The notes under the pieces are model-generated. The model was given only the letters and a program-made list of their open reading frames with translations, had not been told where the DNA came from and made no database searches. Of a stretch of DNA of 62,108 nt, positions 34,132-41,983 are shown one piece after another. The stretch is from contig JANDLV010000020.1 in the NCBI GenBank assembly GCA_024330185.1, forward strand, positions 1-62,108, in the 5' to 3' direction. The DNA is from Candidatus Siliceabacter maunaloa (GTDB lineage Bacteria > Actinomycetota > Thermoleophilia > Solirubrobacterales > Solirubrobacteraceae). Each line of letters opens with the position of its first letter. The stretch's first letter is position 1. Made by a program: the position numbers and the translations under genes.

Positions 34132-35127
34132 ATGTTCCACCTCAAGCACCCCTTCACGGCCGCCGCGGTGGCCGTTGCCGCGCTGGCGCTCCCCGCGAGC
34201 GCCGCCGCCCACAGCGATCCGAGCCTAGGCTCGGCCCGCGCGCACGCCGAGCGTGCCGACACCTACCTCGACCGGGCGCTCAGCCAGCTCGAGCGCAACC
34301 GCGACCGCTCCGCCGAGCGCTCGTATGACCGTGCGCGCCTCGAGCTGCGTCGTGGCGAGGCCGACGCCCAGCGTCTGCGTCGCGCGGCCGACACGGGGGC
34401 CGAGCGCTCGCGTGCGGCCCGTGCGTACTGGGCGGTGGGCGACCAGGCCGACGAGAACATCGAGGTGCTGGTCGAGATGCTCGACGGGGCCCGCGGGCGC
34501 TTCGAGGAGAAGGTCGCCGGCGTCATCGATCGCGATCTGCTGGGTCGCGACCGCGCGATCCGTCTCATCAGCGCCCTGATCGAGGACGGCGTGAACGAGA
34601 ACGCGCTGGGTGGCCTGACCGCCGCGCTGGAGTCACTGACCTCCGAGCGCGCCGGTGAGGTCGAGGCCATGGCGGCGGCGTTGACCGGCGGCGAGCTGGG
34701 CTCTGGTGCCGAGGACGAGGTCGAGGACGCGATCGAGGACGCCGTCGAGGATCAGGGTGGCGCCGCGCGGCAGCTCGAGGAGTTGCTGGCCGGCGATCAG
34801 GTGCCCGAGGAGGGCAAGCGCGGCCTGGCGATCGCGCTGGCCGCGGTCAACGGCGAGCGCGTCGAGGCCGCCCAGGCCCTCGAGGGCCTGGGTGAGCGCA
34901 TGCCCCAGGGCGTGCGCGTCGAGGTCGGCGAGATCCTCGACTTCGTGCGCGAGATGACCGGCGCGCCCGTGCCGTCGATCGGCGGCGGCGGGTCGCAGGG
35001 CGGCGCACCGACCGGTGGCCTGCCGGTCCCCGGTGGCCTGCCGGTCCCCGAGGGCCTGCCGATCCCCCAGGGCCCGCCGATCCCCCAGGGCCCGCCGATC
35101 CCCGGCGGCCTTCCCTCACTGGGCTAG
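34132..35127 (+). CDS. secreted protein with C-terminal Gly/Leu/Pro repeats
   Basis: A 331-residue protein with a clear signal peptide (basic start, TAAAVAVAALALPASAAA, cleavage near residue 25). A helical Arg/Glu-rich domain follows (about 30-280), then a tail of six hexad repeats such as GLPVPG and GPPIPQ encoded by 18-bp DNA repeats. AGGAGG lies 5 bases before ATG 34132. Placed under a cyclic di-GMP riboswitch, it is likely a surface or matrix protein linked to attachment or motility state; this is inference from context. Confidence 0.75.
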   Translation: MFHLKHPFTAAAVAVAALALPASAAAHSDPSLGSARAHAERADTYLDRALSQLERNRDRSAERSYDRARLELRRGEADAQRLRRAADTGAERSRAARAYWAVGDQADENIEVLVEMLDGARGRFEEKVAGVIDRDLLGRDRAIRLISALIEDGVNENALGGLTAALESLTSERAGEVEAMAAALTGGELGSGAEDEVEDAIEDAVEDQGGAARQLEELLAGDQVPEEGKRGLAIALAAVNGERVEAAQALEGLGERMPQGVRVEVGEILDFVREMTGAPVPSIGGGGSQGGAPTGGLPVPGGLPVPEGLPIPQGPPIPQGPPIPGGLPSLG

Positions 35128-35136
35128 GGGCGGGCG

Positions 35137-35153
35137 CCCAGGGCATCCCTGGG
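35137..35153 (+). terminator. hairpin after the riboswitch-controlled gene
   Basis: CCCAGGG (35137-35143) and CCCTGGG (35147-35153) pair perfectly around a CAT loop, 10 bases past the stop at 35127, with further GC pairs at the base. Confidence 0.45.
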
Positions 35154-35300
35154 GGCGAGCTCGGTCGACCAGAAGGCCGGCTCGTCCCAGGGAAGCTCGT
35201 CCGCCGCGAGCGCCGTTCACCGCGGGCAGAACCGAGTCTCGGCGAGCGCGGGATTCAGCGTCACGCCGCCGGACCCTACGCGCTACGCTGCGGCGATCCC

Positions 35301-35373
<73 letters not shown>

Positions 35374-35411
35374 CTCCCAGCGGAGTCGCTCACGTTGGTG
35401 GACCTTCGGCG

Positions 35412-35636
35412 GTGCGCGCGGAGACCAGGCACTCGCGCATGCGCTCGACTCGAGTATCGGCCTGCGTGGCGCCGGTGCCACACGAACGCTTGAAGTCCGC
35501 GTTGCGCGAGATCGACCCGCCGATGCTGCGCGCATCCGTCGCGCCGCGGCCGCTCGACGCGTGGAAGTGCGCCTCCTGCGTGCCGGACGAGGCGCTCGAG
35601 GACATGCTCGGGGCGCAGGACGCCGATGGGCCGTGA
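35412..35636 (+). CDS. possible small protein in the 35374-35837 gap
   Basis: The 464-base gap after tRNA-Thr holds two overlapping candidates with similar GC3: this 74-residue plus-strand frame from GTG 35412 (ERLKSALREIDPP, WKCASC, DEALEDMLGAQD) and a 91-residue minus-strand frame 35390-35665. The plus-strand product looks more protein-like. Neither resembles a known family, and one or both may be chance. The remaining bases to 35837 show nothing else. Confidence 0.3.
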   Translation: MRAETRHSRMRSTRVSACVAPVPHERLKSALREIDPPMLRASVAPRPLDAWKCASCVPDEALEDMLGAQDADGP

Positions 35637-35837
35637 GCCGCGGTCGTCGTCATCGGTGATTCCATTGTCCTGGCGAGTGCATGAGCCCCCGCCGTTGCGA
35701 ACGAGTCCGACCTGCGCCGTGCTCTGGCGGGGTGGACTCGTCGTGCAATTGGCCCGGTACGCGGTGGTGGCGGTGCGACCTGCACCTCCACTCGCCGGCG
35801 TCCCACGACTTCCGTGACATCGCCCGCCCGATCTGGC

Positions 35838-36056
35838 TCATACGGTGTCGTAGCTCGCGGGCGTGGCCGGCGGCAGGGGCGGAGTAAGGATGCCTCCATA
35901 CTCGTGCATGACCGGCGTCCGAGCCGGCTCGGCGATGTAGCTCATGTGCTCTGCGCGGTGGCGCTTGGCCAGGCACCTCGGGCAATAGTCGGGCGCCAGA
36001 AAGTGCGCGCGCGGGCGGATGGCGAAGTGGCAGTGGGGACAGCTCAGCAGGCTCAT
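35838..36056 (-). CDS. small zinc-ribbon protein
   Basis: A 72-residue protein with CPHC near the N-terminus and CPRC about 20 residues later, a likely zinc ribbon, plus several His residues. Its ATG 36056 overlaps the stop of the second ogt gene (ATGA), so it is the last gene of the sigma-ogt-ogt operon. Function unknown. Confidence 0.6.
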   Translation of the reverse strand: MSLLSCPHCHFAIRPRAHFLAPDYCPRCLAKRHRAEHMSYIAEPARTPVMHEYGGILTPPLPPATPASYDTV

Positions 36057-36601
36057 CTCGCTCTGGTTCCCGCGCAGGCGGGGTCGTTGACCGGCCCTGG
36101 ACGGATTGTCGAGTGGCCGACACCTGTCGCACCGCGGCGCTCGAGGTCGAGGAGCGCCTGCTTGCGCTGCAGCCCGCCGAGGTAGCCGGTCAGCGCGCCG
36201 TCGCTCGCGACCACGCGGTGGCAGGGCACGATGACGGGCACGGGGGTGCGGCCGACCGCCGCCGCGACCGCCCGGACACCACCGGGTCGCCCGAGCGCGC
36301 GGGCCAGCGCGGTGTAGGAGACCGTGGATCCGTAGGGGATCGCCAGCAACCGCTGCCAGACGGTTCGTTGGAAGGGCGTGCCGCCGAGGTCGAGCGCGAG
36401 CTCGAACCGCTGTCGATACCCGGCGAAGTACTCCTCGAGCTGCCGCGCGGGCTCGGCGAACGCCAAGGGCGCGCGGTTCTCCTCGTCGAGTGGTACGCCG
36501 CCCCCGGGGAAGTGCAGCGCGGTGAGTCCCCGCGGGCCGCTGTGCAGGGTGAGCGGCCCGAGCGGACTCTCGTAGATGGTCCACGGGACGGGCCCGCTCA
36601 T
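36053..36601 (-). CDS. methylated-DNA--protein-cysteine methyltransferase (second copy)
   Basis: A 182-residue Ogt/MGMT suicide repair protein that takes O6-alkyl groups from guanine onto its active cysteine. The IVPCHRVV active site, the helix-turn-helix YGSTVSYTALARALGRP and the preceding FQRTVWQRLLAIP block are intact. ATG 36601 overlaps the stop of the first ogt copy by 4 bases. Two unlike copies in tandem suggest different alkyl substrates or dosage. Confidence 0.9.
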   Translation of the reverse strand: MSGPVPWTIYESPLGPLTLHSGPRGLTALHFPGGGVPLDEENRAPLAFAEPARQLEEYFAGYRQRFELALDLGGTPFQRTVWQRLLAIPYGSTVSYTALARALGRPGGVRAVAAAVGRTPVPVIVPCHRVVASDGALTGYLGGLQRKQALLDLERRGATGVGHSTIRPGPVNDPACAGTRAR

Positions 36602-37218
36602 ACCGCGCCCTCCAGGCACAAGAGCTGCGCCTTGGCCTCTGGCCCGCCGCGGTAGGAGCCCAGCGCGCCGTCGGAGCGCAGCACGCGGTGGCAGGGCACC
36701 AGGATCGGCAGCGGGTTGGTGGCCAGCGCAGTGCCCGCCGCCCGTACCGCGGCGGGGCTTCCCGCTTGCGTGGCGACCTGCCGGTACGAGGCGGTCTGCC
36801 CGTAGGGGATCTGCGCGGTGGCGCGCAGCACCTCGCGACGGAACCCCGCGGTCAGGCGCCAGTCCAGTTCGACGTCGAACGCGCGGCGCCAGCCCCCGAA
36901 GTACTCGTCGAGCTGCCGACGCGCGCGGGTCACCGCGTCGCGCGGGGCGAACAGCACCCTGGCCGATACGCGGCGCGCGAGCTCGTCGAGCACCGCGTCC
37001 TCGTCCTCGGACGGCAGTCCGACGCGGACCAGCCCCTCGGGCGTGGCTCCCAGCAGGATCGGCCCCAGCGGCGAGTCGTGACGCTCGAAGGCGACGTCGA
37101 CCAGGTCCTCCGCCTCGGCCCGGGCGGCCAGCTCACGCCGGGTCCGCTCCCAAGCGCCCGGGTCGAGAGGCGCGGCGCTGCGCAGTGACTCCTCCAGGGG
37201 GCTCGTGTCGTCGTTCAT
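36598..37218 (-). CDS. methylated-DNA--protein-cysteine methyltransferase (first copy, N-terminal extension)
   Basis: A 206-residue Ogt/MGMT paralogue with LVPCHRVL and YGQTASYRQVATQAGSP. It has about 40 extra N-terminal residues, acidic and helical (PGAWERTRRELAARAEAEDL), which the second copy lacks. It lies 79 bases after the ECF sigma gene and is coupled to the second ogt through ATGA. The operon layout implies alkylation-damage control by the sigma factor. Confidence 0.9.
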   Translation of the reverse strand: MNDDTSPLEESLRSAAPLDPGAWERTRRELAARAEAEDLVDVAFERHDSPLGPILLGATPEGLVRVGLPSEDEDAVLDELARRVSARVLFAPRDAVTRARRQLDEYFGGWRRAFDVELDWRLTAGFRREVLRATAQIPYGQTASYRQVATQAGSPAAVRAAGTALATNPLPILVPCHRVLRSDGALGSYRGGPEAKAQLLCLEGAV

Positions 37219-37297
37219 GGTCCTCAGACGGTGCCGGGGGCCGGGACGTGAGAGGGCGTCGTCGTGGCATTGGTCGACGCCGGGCGGCAGGTGGCCA

Positions 37298-37810
37298 TCA
37301 TTCTCGACCCTTCCTGAGTTGGACCAGGCCCTCGAAGACGTTGCGCCGAGCCGCGGGCTCGGAGGTCGCCATCACCGCGGCGATCTCGGCGTGCGAGAGG
37401 TCGCCGGCGAAGCGCAGCATCACGGCCTGGCGCTGCTTGTGGGGCAGCGCCCGGACCTCGGCCCAGAGCGTGTCGTCCCGTAACGCGTTCTCCTCCGCGC
37501 CGGCCAGGCTCTCGATGTCCTCGACCGGCTCGGGAGCCCGCGCCCGCGCGCGATGTGTATCGATCGCCTTGCGAGCGGCGATCGAGAACAGCCACGCGCG
37601 GATCGCGCCTGCGTCGCGGACCGCGTCGTAGGCCCGCAGCGCCGATAGCAGGGCCTCCTGGAAGCAGTCCTCGGCGCCCGCAGGCCCGACCTCGACCACG
37701 CAGAATCGCAGCACCGCGGGCCCGTGAAGCTCGACCACCCACTCGAACGGCGGCAGGCTCGCTGTCGCCGTCCTCCCGGTCGTATGTCGCTTCAGCGGAT
37801 CCCGTGCCAT
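37298..37810 (-). CDS. ECF-type RNA polymerase sigma factor
   Basis: A 170-residue sigma factor with region 2 (AEDCFQEALLSALRAYDAV, AIRAWLFSIAARKAIDTHR) and region 4 (LPHKQRQAVMLRFAGDLSH, AEIAAVMATSEPAARRNVFE). No anti-sigma gene is adjacent; instead the two alkyltransferase genes follow. The region 4 recognition helix reads SEPAARRNV, unlike most ECFs. A tiny 25-codon frame overlaps its stop (ATGA) but is probably not meaningful. Confidence 0.8.
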   Translation of the reverse strand: MARDPLKRHTTGRTATASLPPFEWVVELHGPAVLRFCVVEVGPAGAEDCFQEALLSALRAYDAVRDAGAIRAWLFSIAARKAIDTHRARARAPEPVEDIESLAGAEENALRDDTLWAEVRALPHKQRQAVMLRFAGDLSHAEIAAVMATSEPAARRNVFEGLVQLRKGRE

Positions 37811-37924
37811 GCGTCGCCCGCCGGGGTGCGCGACCGCGGCGTCTGTGCACCCTGGATGGGCATGTTGTCGTAAGACGCCCGGACCGACGGTTTCGTGAGG
37901 GGACCGCTCTCGTCCTGCGATCCG

Positions 37925-38254
37925 TCACCGCCTGCGCATCACGTGCCGCTCCTGCCGGTGCCTGCAGCTGGGCGTTGCGCTGGACGGCACGAGAAGGAGC
38001 TCTTTGCCGAGGGTGTCGGTGACCCTCGCGACGGTCCGCGCGGCCGTCGCGACCGCGTCGGCCTCGTCGGCCATGGGCGTGAGGACGTCCTTCATGAGGC
38101 GACGCAGGACGACGAGGGGCGGGTCGGCGTCGAGGGAGGCGTGCTCGCTGTGGGCGAGCATGTGGTCGAGGATCACGGCGAGCTGGCCGTAGGACTGCAG
38201 GAGGGCGTCGACGAGTTCGTCGAGGCCGGGGGAGGGGTGCTGTGGTCGTGTCAT
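37925..38254 (-). CDS. hypothetical helical protein
   Basis: A 109-residue protein of unknown function, mostly helical (LDELVDALLQSYGQLAVILD, LRRLMKDVLTPMADEADAVA). ATG 38254 starts it. It is on the same strand as, and 45 bases downstream of, the rtcB-like gene, so may be in its transcript. Confidence 0.55.
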   Translation of the reverse strand: MTRPQHPSPGLDELVDALLQSYGQLAVILDHMLAHSEHASLDADPPLVVLRRLMKDVLTPMADEADAVATAARTVARVTDTLGKELLLVPSSATPSCRHRQERHVMRRR

Positions 38255-38299
38255 GCCTTCCCTAGGCTCGAGAGGCCGATGTTCGCCCCCCGCGTCGGG

Positions 38300-39469
38300 T
38301 CAGTCCTTGTAGGGGTCGAATGTCTCGGGGGCGGCCATGGCCACGCCGAGCGGCGTGAGGCGGTGCAGGACCTCGATGGTCGGGCCGTGGGCGGCCAGGA
38401 CGGTGTCGAGGCGCTTGTAGGCGGCGGGTGCTTCGTCGGCGGCGGCGCCGCGCAGCTCGACCCCGTGCGCGCCCAGGTCGCGCTGCACCGCGGCGAAGTC
38501 GATGCGGCCCTCCTTGAGCCGGCCGCGGCGCTTGGCCATGCGGCCGCCCGGATGCTCGGGGCACAGCGTGAACGGGTCGTGGTCGCCGAGACCGGCCTGC
38601 GCGCGCTCGTGGCGGAACCGCCCGAAGGGCATCCAGAAGTCGCAGTCGCGCTGCGTGCACTCCGCGCGGTTGCCCATGCGCCCGGCCGCCTGGGTGCGTG
38701 ACATGACCCGGCCGGCGCCGTGGACGGTCGAGTGCAGCAGGTCCGCGCCGGCGGGATCGTCGGTGCCGCGCAGGATCACCGAGGGCTCACCCATGGTCGC
38801 GCCCACGAAGCCCTCCTGGCCGGGGAAGGCGGGGGTGCAGCCCTTGCGGATCACCCAGGCGTCGATGCCGCGGTGACGTTCGCGCCACGCGAAGTTGTGG
38901 TGGTTGTGGACGCTGTAGGTCGCGGACGCGCCGAGGATCTCGAGCACCTTGTCGACGACCACGTCGCGGCCTGCGTAGGCGTACTCGCCGGCCAGCTCCA
39001 TGGCGGCGATGTAGTCCCGCCCCAGCTCGGAGTCGACGTGCAACAGCACCGGCGGCGAATCCATCTCGCCGTCAGGGCCCCGCTCGTCGAAGCGCTTCCC
39101 CGCAGCGAGACTGAGGAAGCCCGACGCCGTCTTGTGCCCGAAGCCCCGCGAGCCAAAATGCACGCCGACCCAGACCAGGCCGTCGTCGCCGGCGAACAGG
39201 TCGATGTAGTGGTTGCCGGCCCCGACCGTGCCCAGCTGGTTGCGCGCGCTCTGGAAGAGCTTGCGCTGTGGGCGAAAGTCGGCCTTGAAGATCGCCTCGA
39301 GCACCGGATGGTCCACCGGCTCCTCGTTCTTGCGCCCCACGCCGAAGGAGATCCGCTCGAAGATCTCGTCCACCGCGTCGCCGGCCTGGGCGCAGCGGCG
39401 CAGCTGCTCGACGGCGCGCTCGTCGACATCGCCGCGGACGGTGATGGGGATCTCGGGCTCGGTGGCCAT
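38300..39469 (-). CDS. RtcB-family RNA ligase-like protein with internal deletion
   Basis: A 389-residue RtcB homologue. RtcB joins 2',3'-cyclic-phosphate and 5'-OH RNA ends using Mn2+ and GTP. Metal and guanylate residues GAGNHY (H87), VHFGSRGFGHK (H104), SVHNHHNFAW and STVHGAGR are present. However, after RRCAQAGDAV (residue 33) the sequence jumps to DEIFERISFGVGRKN, and the roughly 65 residues that normally lie between, with the D-x-H and DIxCG metal-binding Asp and Cys, are missing. The frame is otherwise intact. It is probably inactive as a ligase or has a changed role. Confidence 0.75.
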   Translation of the reverse strand: MATEPEIPITVRGDVDERAVEQLRRCAQAGDAVDEIFERISFGVGRKNEEPVDHPVLEAIFKADFRPQRKLFQSARNQLGTVGAGNHYIDLFAGDDGLVWVGVHFGSRGFGHKTASGFLSLAAGKRFDERGPDGEMDSPPVLLHVDSELGRDYIAAMELAGEYAYAGRDVVVDKVLEILGASATYSVHNHHNFAWRERHRGIDAWVIRKGCTPAFPGQEGFVGATMGEPSVILRGTDDPAGADLLHSTVHGAGRVMSRTQAAGRMGNRAECTQRDCDFWMPFGRFRHERAQAGLGDHDPFTLCPEHPGGRMAKRRGRLKEGRIDFAAVQRDLGAHGVELRGAAADEAPAAYKRLDTVLAAHGPTIEVLHRLTPLGVAMAAPETFDPYKD

Positions 39470-39569
39470 GCAGCGCATGGTGGCGGATGTGCGGGCGGCG
39501 TGGAGCCCTTGCCATGGCGGCGCGTGTCGCCGGCGTTCGCCCGTCCTGGGGTTCGAGCCCGGCGCTGCA

Positions 39570-39616
39570 TCGAGTGTCGACTTGCTGGTCCATAGGGCGA
39601 ACAACTCGACACTCGG
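39570..39616. repeat. palindromic repeat copy 1 (REP-like)
   Basis: Outer arms CGAGTGTCGA (39571-39580) and TCGACACTCG (39606-39615) are identical to those of 59318-59362, and the inner CGAACAA arm is also shared, in opposite orientation. Here the inner pairing is partly lost. It lies about 100 bases upstream of the rtcB-like start and is flanked by two similar 14-bp sequences (39549 and 39618) resembling GGGTTCGAACCC. Confidence 0.65.
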
Positions 39617-39710
39617 TGGGTTCGAACCCGGCCGGTCGGCCCGCTCGCCCCGGTGTTCGCGATCGCGCCCTTGCGCGCGTGCGCCCGCTCCCCTACCGTT
39701 GCTCGTCGCG

Positions 39711-39832
39711 ATGACCGCACGCACGTACAAGCTCCGCACGCCCATCTCCGGCGCCGCCCACGGCGCCGGCGGCTGGAGCTGCTCGCGGTCGGAGCGCCTG
39801 CAGCCGTTCAACGACGCGCGCGACGGCGTCTA
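39711..39832 (+). CDS. possible 40-residue protein
   Basis: A short frame from ATG 39711 with high GC3 (TARTYKLRTPISGAAHGAGG, then SERLQPFNDARDGV). It sits in the 379-base gap between the rtcB-like gene and the coiled-coil gene, 16 bases before the latter. No family is recognised, and it could be a leader peptide or chance. Confidence 0.3.
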
Positions 39833-39848
39833 GCGGGAGGTCATCATC

Positions 39849-41048
39849 ATGGCTCCCGCGACGTTCGCGGGAGCCGCGCCCCAGGTCCGACAGGGCCGGG
39901 TGGTGTGGGACCGTGACGCGATCATCAGCGCCATCCGTGAGTGGGTGGCCACATACGGCGAGCCGCCCCGTGCGGCCGACTGGAACCCGTCCTCGGCGAA
40001 GTGGTCGCGGCAGGAGTGGCGCATCGAGCGCTACCGCGCCGGGCGTGCCGACGGGTCGCCCTGGCCCGCGCTGAACTCGGCCAAGCGGCCGTTCGGCGGG
40101 TCGCTGTCGGAGGCCATCCGCGCGGCGGGCTTCGAGCCGGCCAGGCCGGGGCCCCGGCGCCGCACTGACGTCGATCTCGCCCGTGCCGACCGCTCTACCG
40201 TCGATGTCGAGGGTCACGCGCTGCTGGACGCCGCGCTCACGCAGGTGCGCGCTGCCGACCGGCGCGTGGCCGTGCTCGAGGGCGGGCTGGAGCGGGCGCG
40301 CGCGAGCGCCGAGCGCTTCCGCGTGGAGCGCGACGCGGCGCGGCGCTCGGCCAAGGCCGCGTTGAAGCCCAAGGTGGTCCGTGAGCGCGTCGTCGACGGC
40401 GCGGCGATCGCCCGTGCCCGGCGCCGGGCCGACGCCGCCGCGGCGAAGGCCGACACGGCCGTCCGTGAGGCCCGCGAGCACCGCGATCAGGTTGCCCGTG
40501 CGCGGGCCGACGCGGTCGAGGCGGGCACGGCGGCCAAGCGGCTGGCGGCGCGGCTGGAGCGCTCCGAGGCGACGATCGGCACGCTGCGCGACGAGCGCGG
40601 CGAGCTCAAGGGCGAGGTGGATCGGCTGGCCGACCGGCTGGTGGTCGCTGAGCGCCTGCTCGCGGGCGCTCGGGCGGAGGCGGCGCGGGCTGACGAGGTC
40701 GGGCCCGAGGTGGTCACCGTGCGCGAGGAGGCGCCCGAGGCCGCCGAGGTGCGCGCCGCGCAGGCCGAGGCCGCCCGGGCGCGCCGCACCGCCCGGGACG
40801 CCGAGCTGCGCGCCGCCCGCGCCGAGCGCGAGCTGCGCGAGACGGTGGCCGCGGTTCGCGGCGAGGCGCGCCGGCTCACCCCCGCCGAGCTGGCCGAGCT
40901 GCGCGCCGACGGCCCCTCGGGCCCCGCCATCATGGCCGAGGCCCTCAAGGCCCTGTCGGCCGCCCGGACCACAGCCAACCCGACGCGCACGCAGGCCGCC
41001 CTGCGCCACGTCGCCCAGGCGGCCGTCACCTGGCAGGAGCGGATCTGA
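39849..41048 (+). CDS. coiled-coil protein with N-terminal homing-endonuclease-associated repeat
   Basis: A 399-residue protein. Residues 18-95 match the repeat found with homing endonucleases and common in this lineage (WDRDAIISAIREWVATYGEP, later FGGSLSEAIRAAGFEPARPG). Residues about 120-360 are an almost unbroken Ala/Arg/Glu coiled coil, and a short helical C-terminus ends in TWQERI. The first part is a likely DNA-binding module, so a DNA-tethered coiled-coil protein is plausible. No catalytic domain is present. Confidence 0.7.
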   Translation: MAPATFAGAAPQVRQGRVVWDRDAIISAIREWVATYGEPPRAADWNPSSAKWSRQEWRIERYRAGRADGSPWPALNSAKRPFGGSLSEAIRAAGFEPARPGPRRRTDVDLARADRSTVDVEGHALLDAALTQVRAADRRVAVLEGGLERARASAERFRVERDAARRSAKAALKPKVVRERVVDGAAIARARRRADAAAAKADTAVREAREHRDQVARARADAVEAGTAAKRLAARLERSEATIGTLRDERGELKGEVDRLADRLVVAERLLAGARAEAARADEVGPEVVTVREEAPEAAEVRAAQAEAARARRTARDAELRAARAERELRETVAAVRGEARRLTPAELAELRADGPSGPAIMAEALKALSAARTTANPTRTQAALRHVAQAAVTWQERI

Positions 41049-41082
41049 TCGGTCCGCTCCTGTCGGGGCGGAGCAGTCAAGT

Positions 41083-41105
41083 GTCCTGCCCTGGTGTGGC
41101 AGGAC
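41083..41105. terminator. hairpin between coiled-coil gene and ABC permease gene
   Basis: A perfect 8-bp stem GTCCTGCC (41083-41090) with GGCAGGAC (41098-41105) and 7-base loop. It lies 35 bases past the coiled-coil stop and about 120 bases past the convergent permease stop, so it may serve either. Confidence 0.5.
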
Positions 41106-41224
41106 AACAGTCAGGCAGGACGGTAGGGCCTCGGGGCCCGGTGACCTCGACCTCACCGTCTACGACGCCCACCGCCGCGCGTGGACCGGACCGCGGCAGG
41201 CCGCAGCGGGGCGTCGACGGCGGA

Positions 41225-41983
41225 TCAGTCCACCAGCCGCCGCTGCATCGAGACGCCCGCCAGCCACCACATCGCCGCCCCGAAGGCCAGCAGCGCGCCG
41301 ACGTGAATGGCGTCGGCGCCCGGCTCGAAGCCGAAGGCCGCGTGGCGCACCAGCTCGACGCAGTGGTAGAGCGGGTTGACCTGCGCGAGCACGCTGGCCA
41401 GCTCGGGCAGGGCGGTGATCGGGAAGAACGTGCCGGCCACCAGGAAGAGCGGCGTGAGCACGGCGCTGATGACGTAGTTGAAGTTCTCGATCGAGTTCAT
41501 CCGTGCGGCGATGGTGATCCCGAAGCAGGCCCACCCGAAGCCGGCGGTGAACGCGATGAAGGGCACCACCAGCATTCCCGCGCGCGGATCCAGGCCGAAG
41601 GCGATGGCCACCAGCAGCGGCACGCACCCGTAGGTGCCTGCTCGCGCGGCGATCCACAGCGCCTCGGCGGTGACGATCTCGCGGGCATCGACGGGCGCGG
41701 CCATGATCGCGTCGTAGGTGCGCTGGAACTTGTACTTGACGAAGGTGGAGAACATGGCCGGGAAGGCGCTGGAGAAGAGGACCGCCGTGGCCACCACGCC
41801 GGTGCCCACGAACTCGATGTAGTCGAGCCCCGCGACCTCGGAGACCAGCGAGCCGAAGCCGAAGCCAAAGGCCAGCAGGTAGATGGTCGGCTCGACCGTC
41901 GAGGAGAACGTGGTCGCACGCCAGTAGGCCGAGAAGTTGACGACCTCGCGCACCAGCACCCCGGTCAGCGACGGGCGGTTCAC
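41225..41983 (-). CDS. ABC-2 type transporter permease (NodJ-like)
   Basis: A 252-residue permease with about six membrane segments. Landmarks: FSSTVEPTIYLLAFGFGFGS, the loop KYKFQRTYDAIMAAPVDARE, and the family block TPLFLVAGTFFPITALPE. GTG 41983 overlaps the ATPase stop (GTGA). With the ATPase it makes a NodIJ/DrrAB-type exporter, the second in this window and distinct from that at 10.9-12.6 kb. Confidence 0.85.
   Translation of the reverse strand: MNRPSLTGVLVREVVNFSAYWRATTFSSTVEPTIYLLAFGFGFGSLVSEVAGLDYIEFVGTGVVATAVLFSSAFPAMFSTFVKYKFQRTYDAIMAAPVDAREIVTAEALWIAARAGTYGCVPLLVAIAFGLDPRAGMLVVPFIAFTAGFGWACFGITIAARMNSIENFNYVISAVLTPLFLVAGTFFPITALPELASVLAQVNPLYHCVELVRHAAFGFEPGADAIHVGALLAFGAAMWWLAGVSMQRRLVD

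Noticed and set aside
35650-35837. Small frames on both strands between 35650 and 35837
   Set aside because: Weak codon bias, unnatural composition and no ribosome site. Treated as non-coding.
39546-39633. Possible tRNA fragments (GGGTTCGAGCCCGG and GGGTTCGAACCCGG)
   Set aside because: They resemble T arms but no acceptor, D or anticodon arms can be built around them. They are near-self-palindromic flanks of the repeat.
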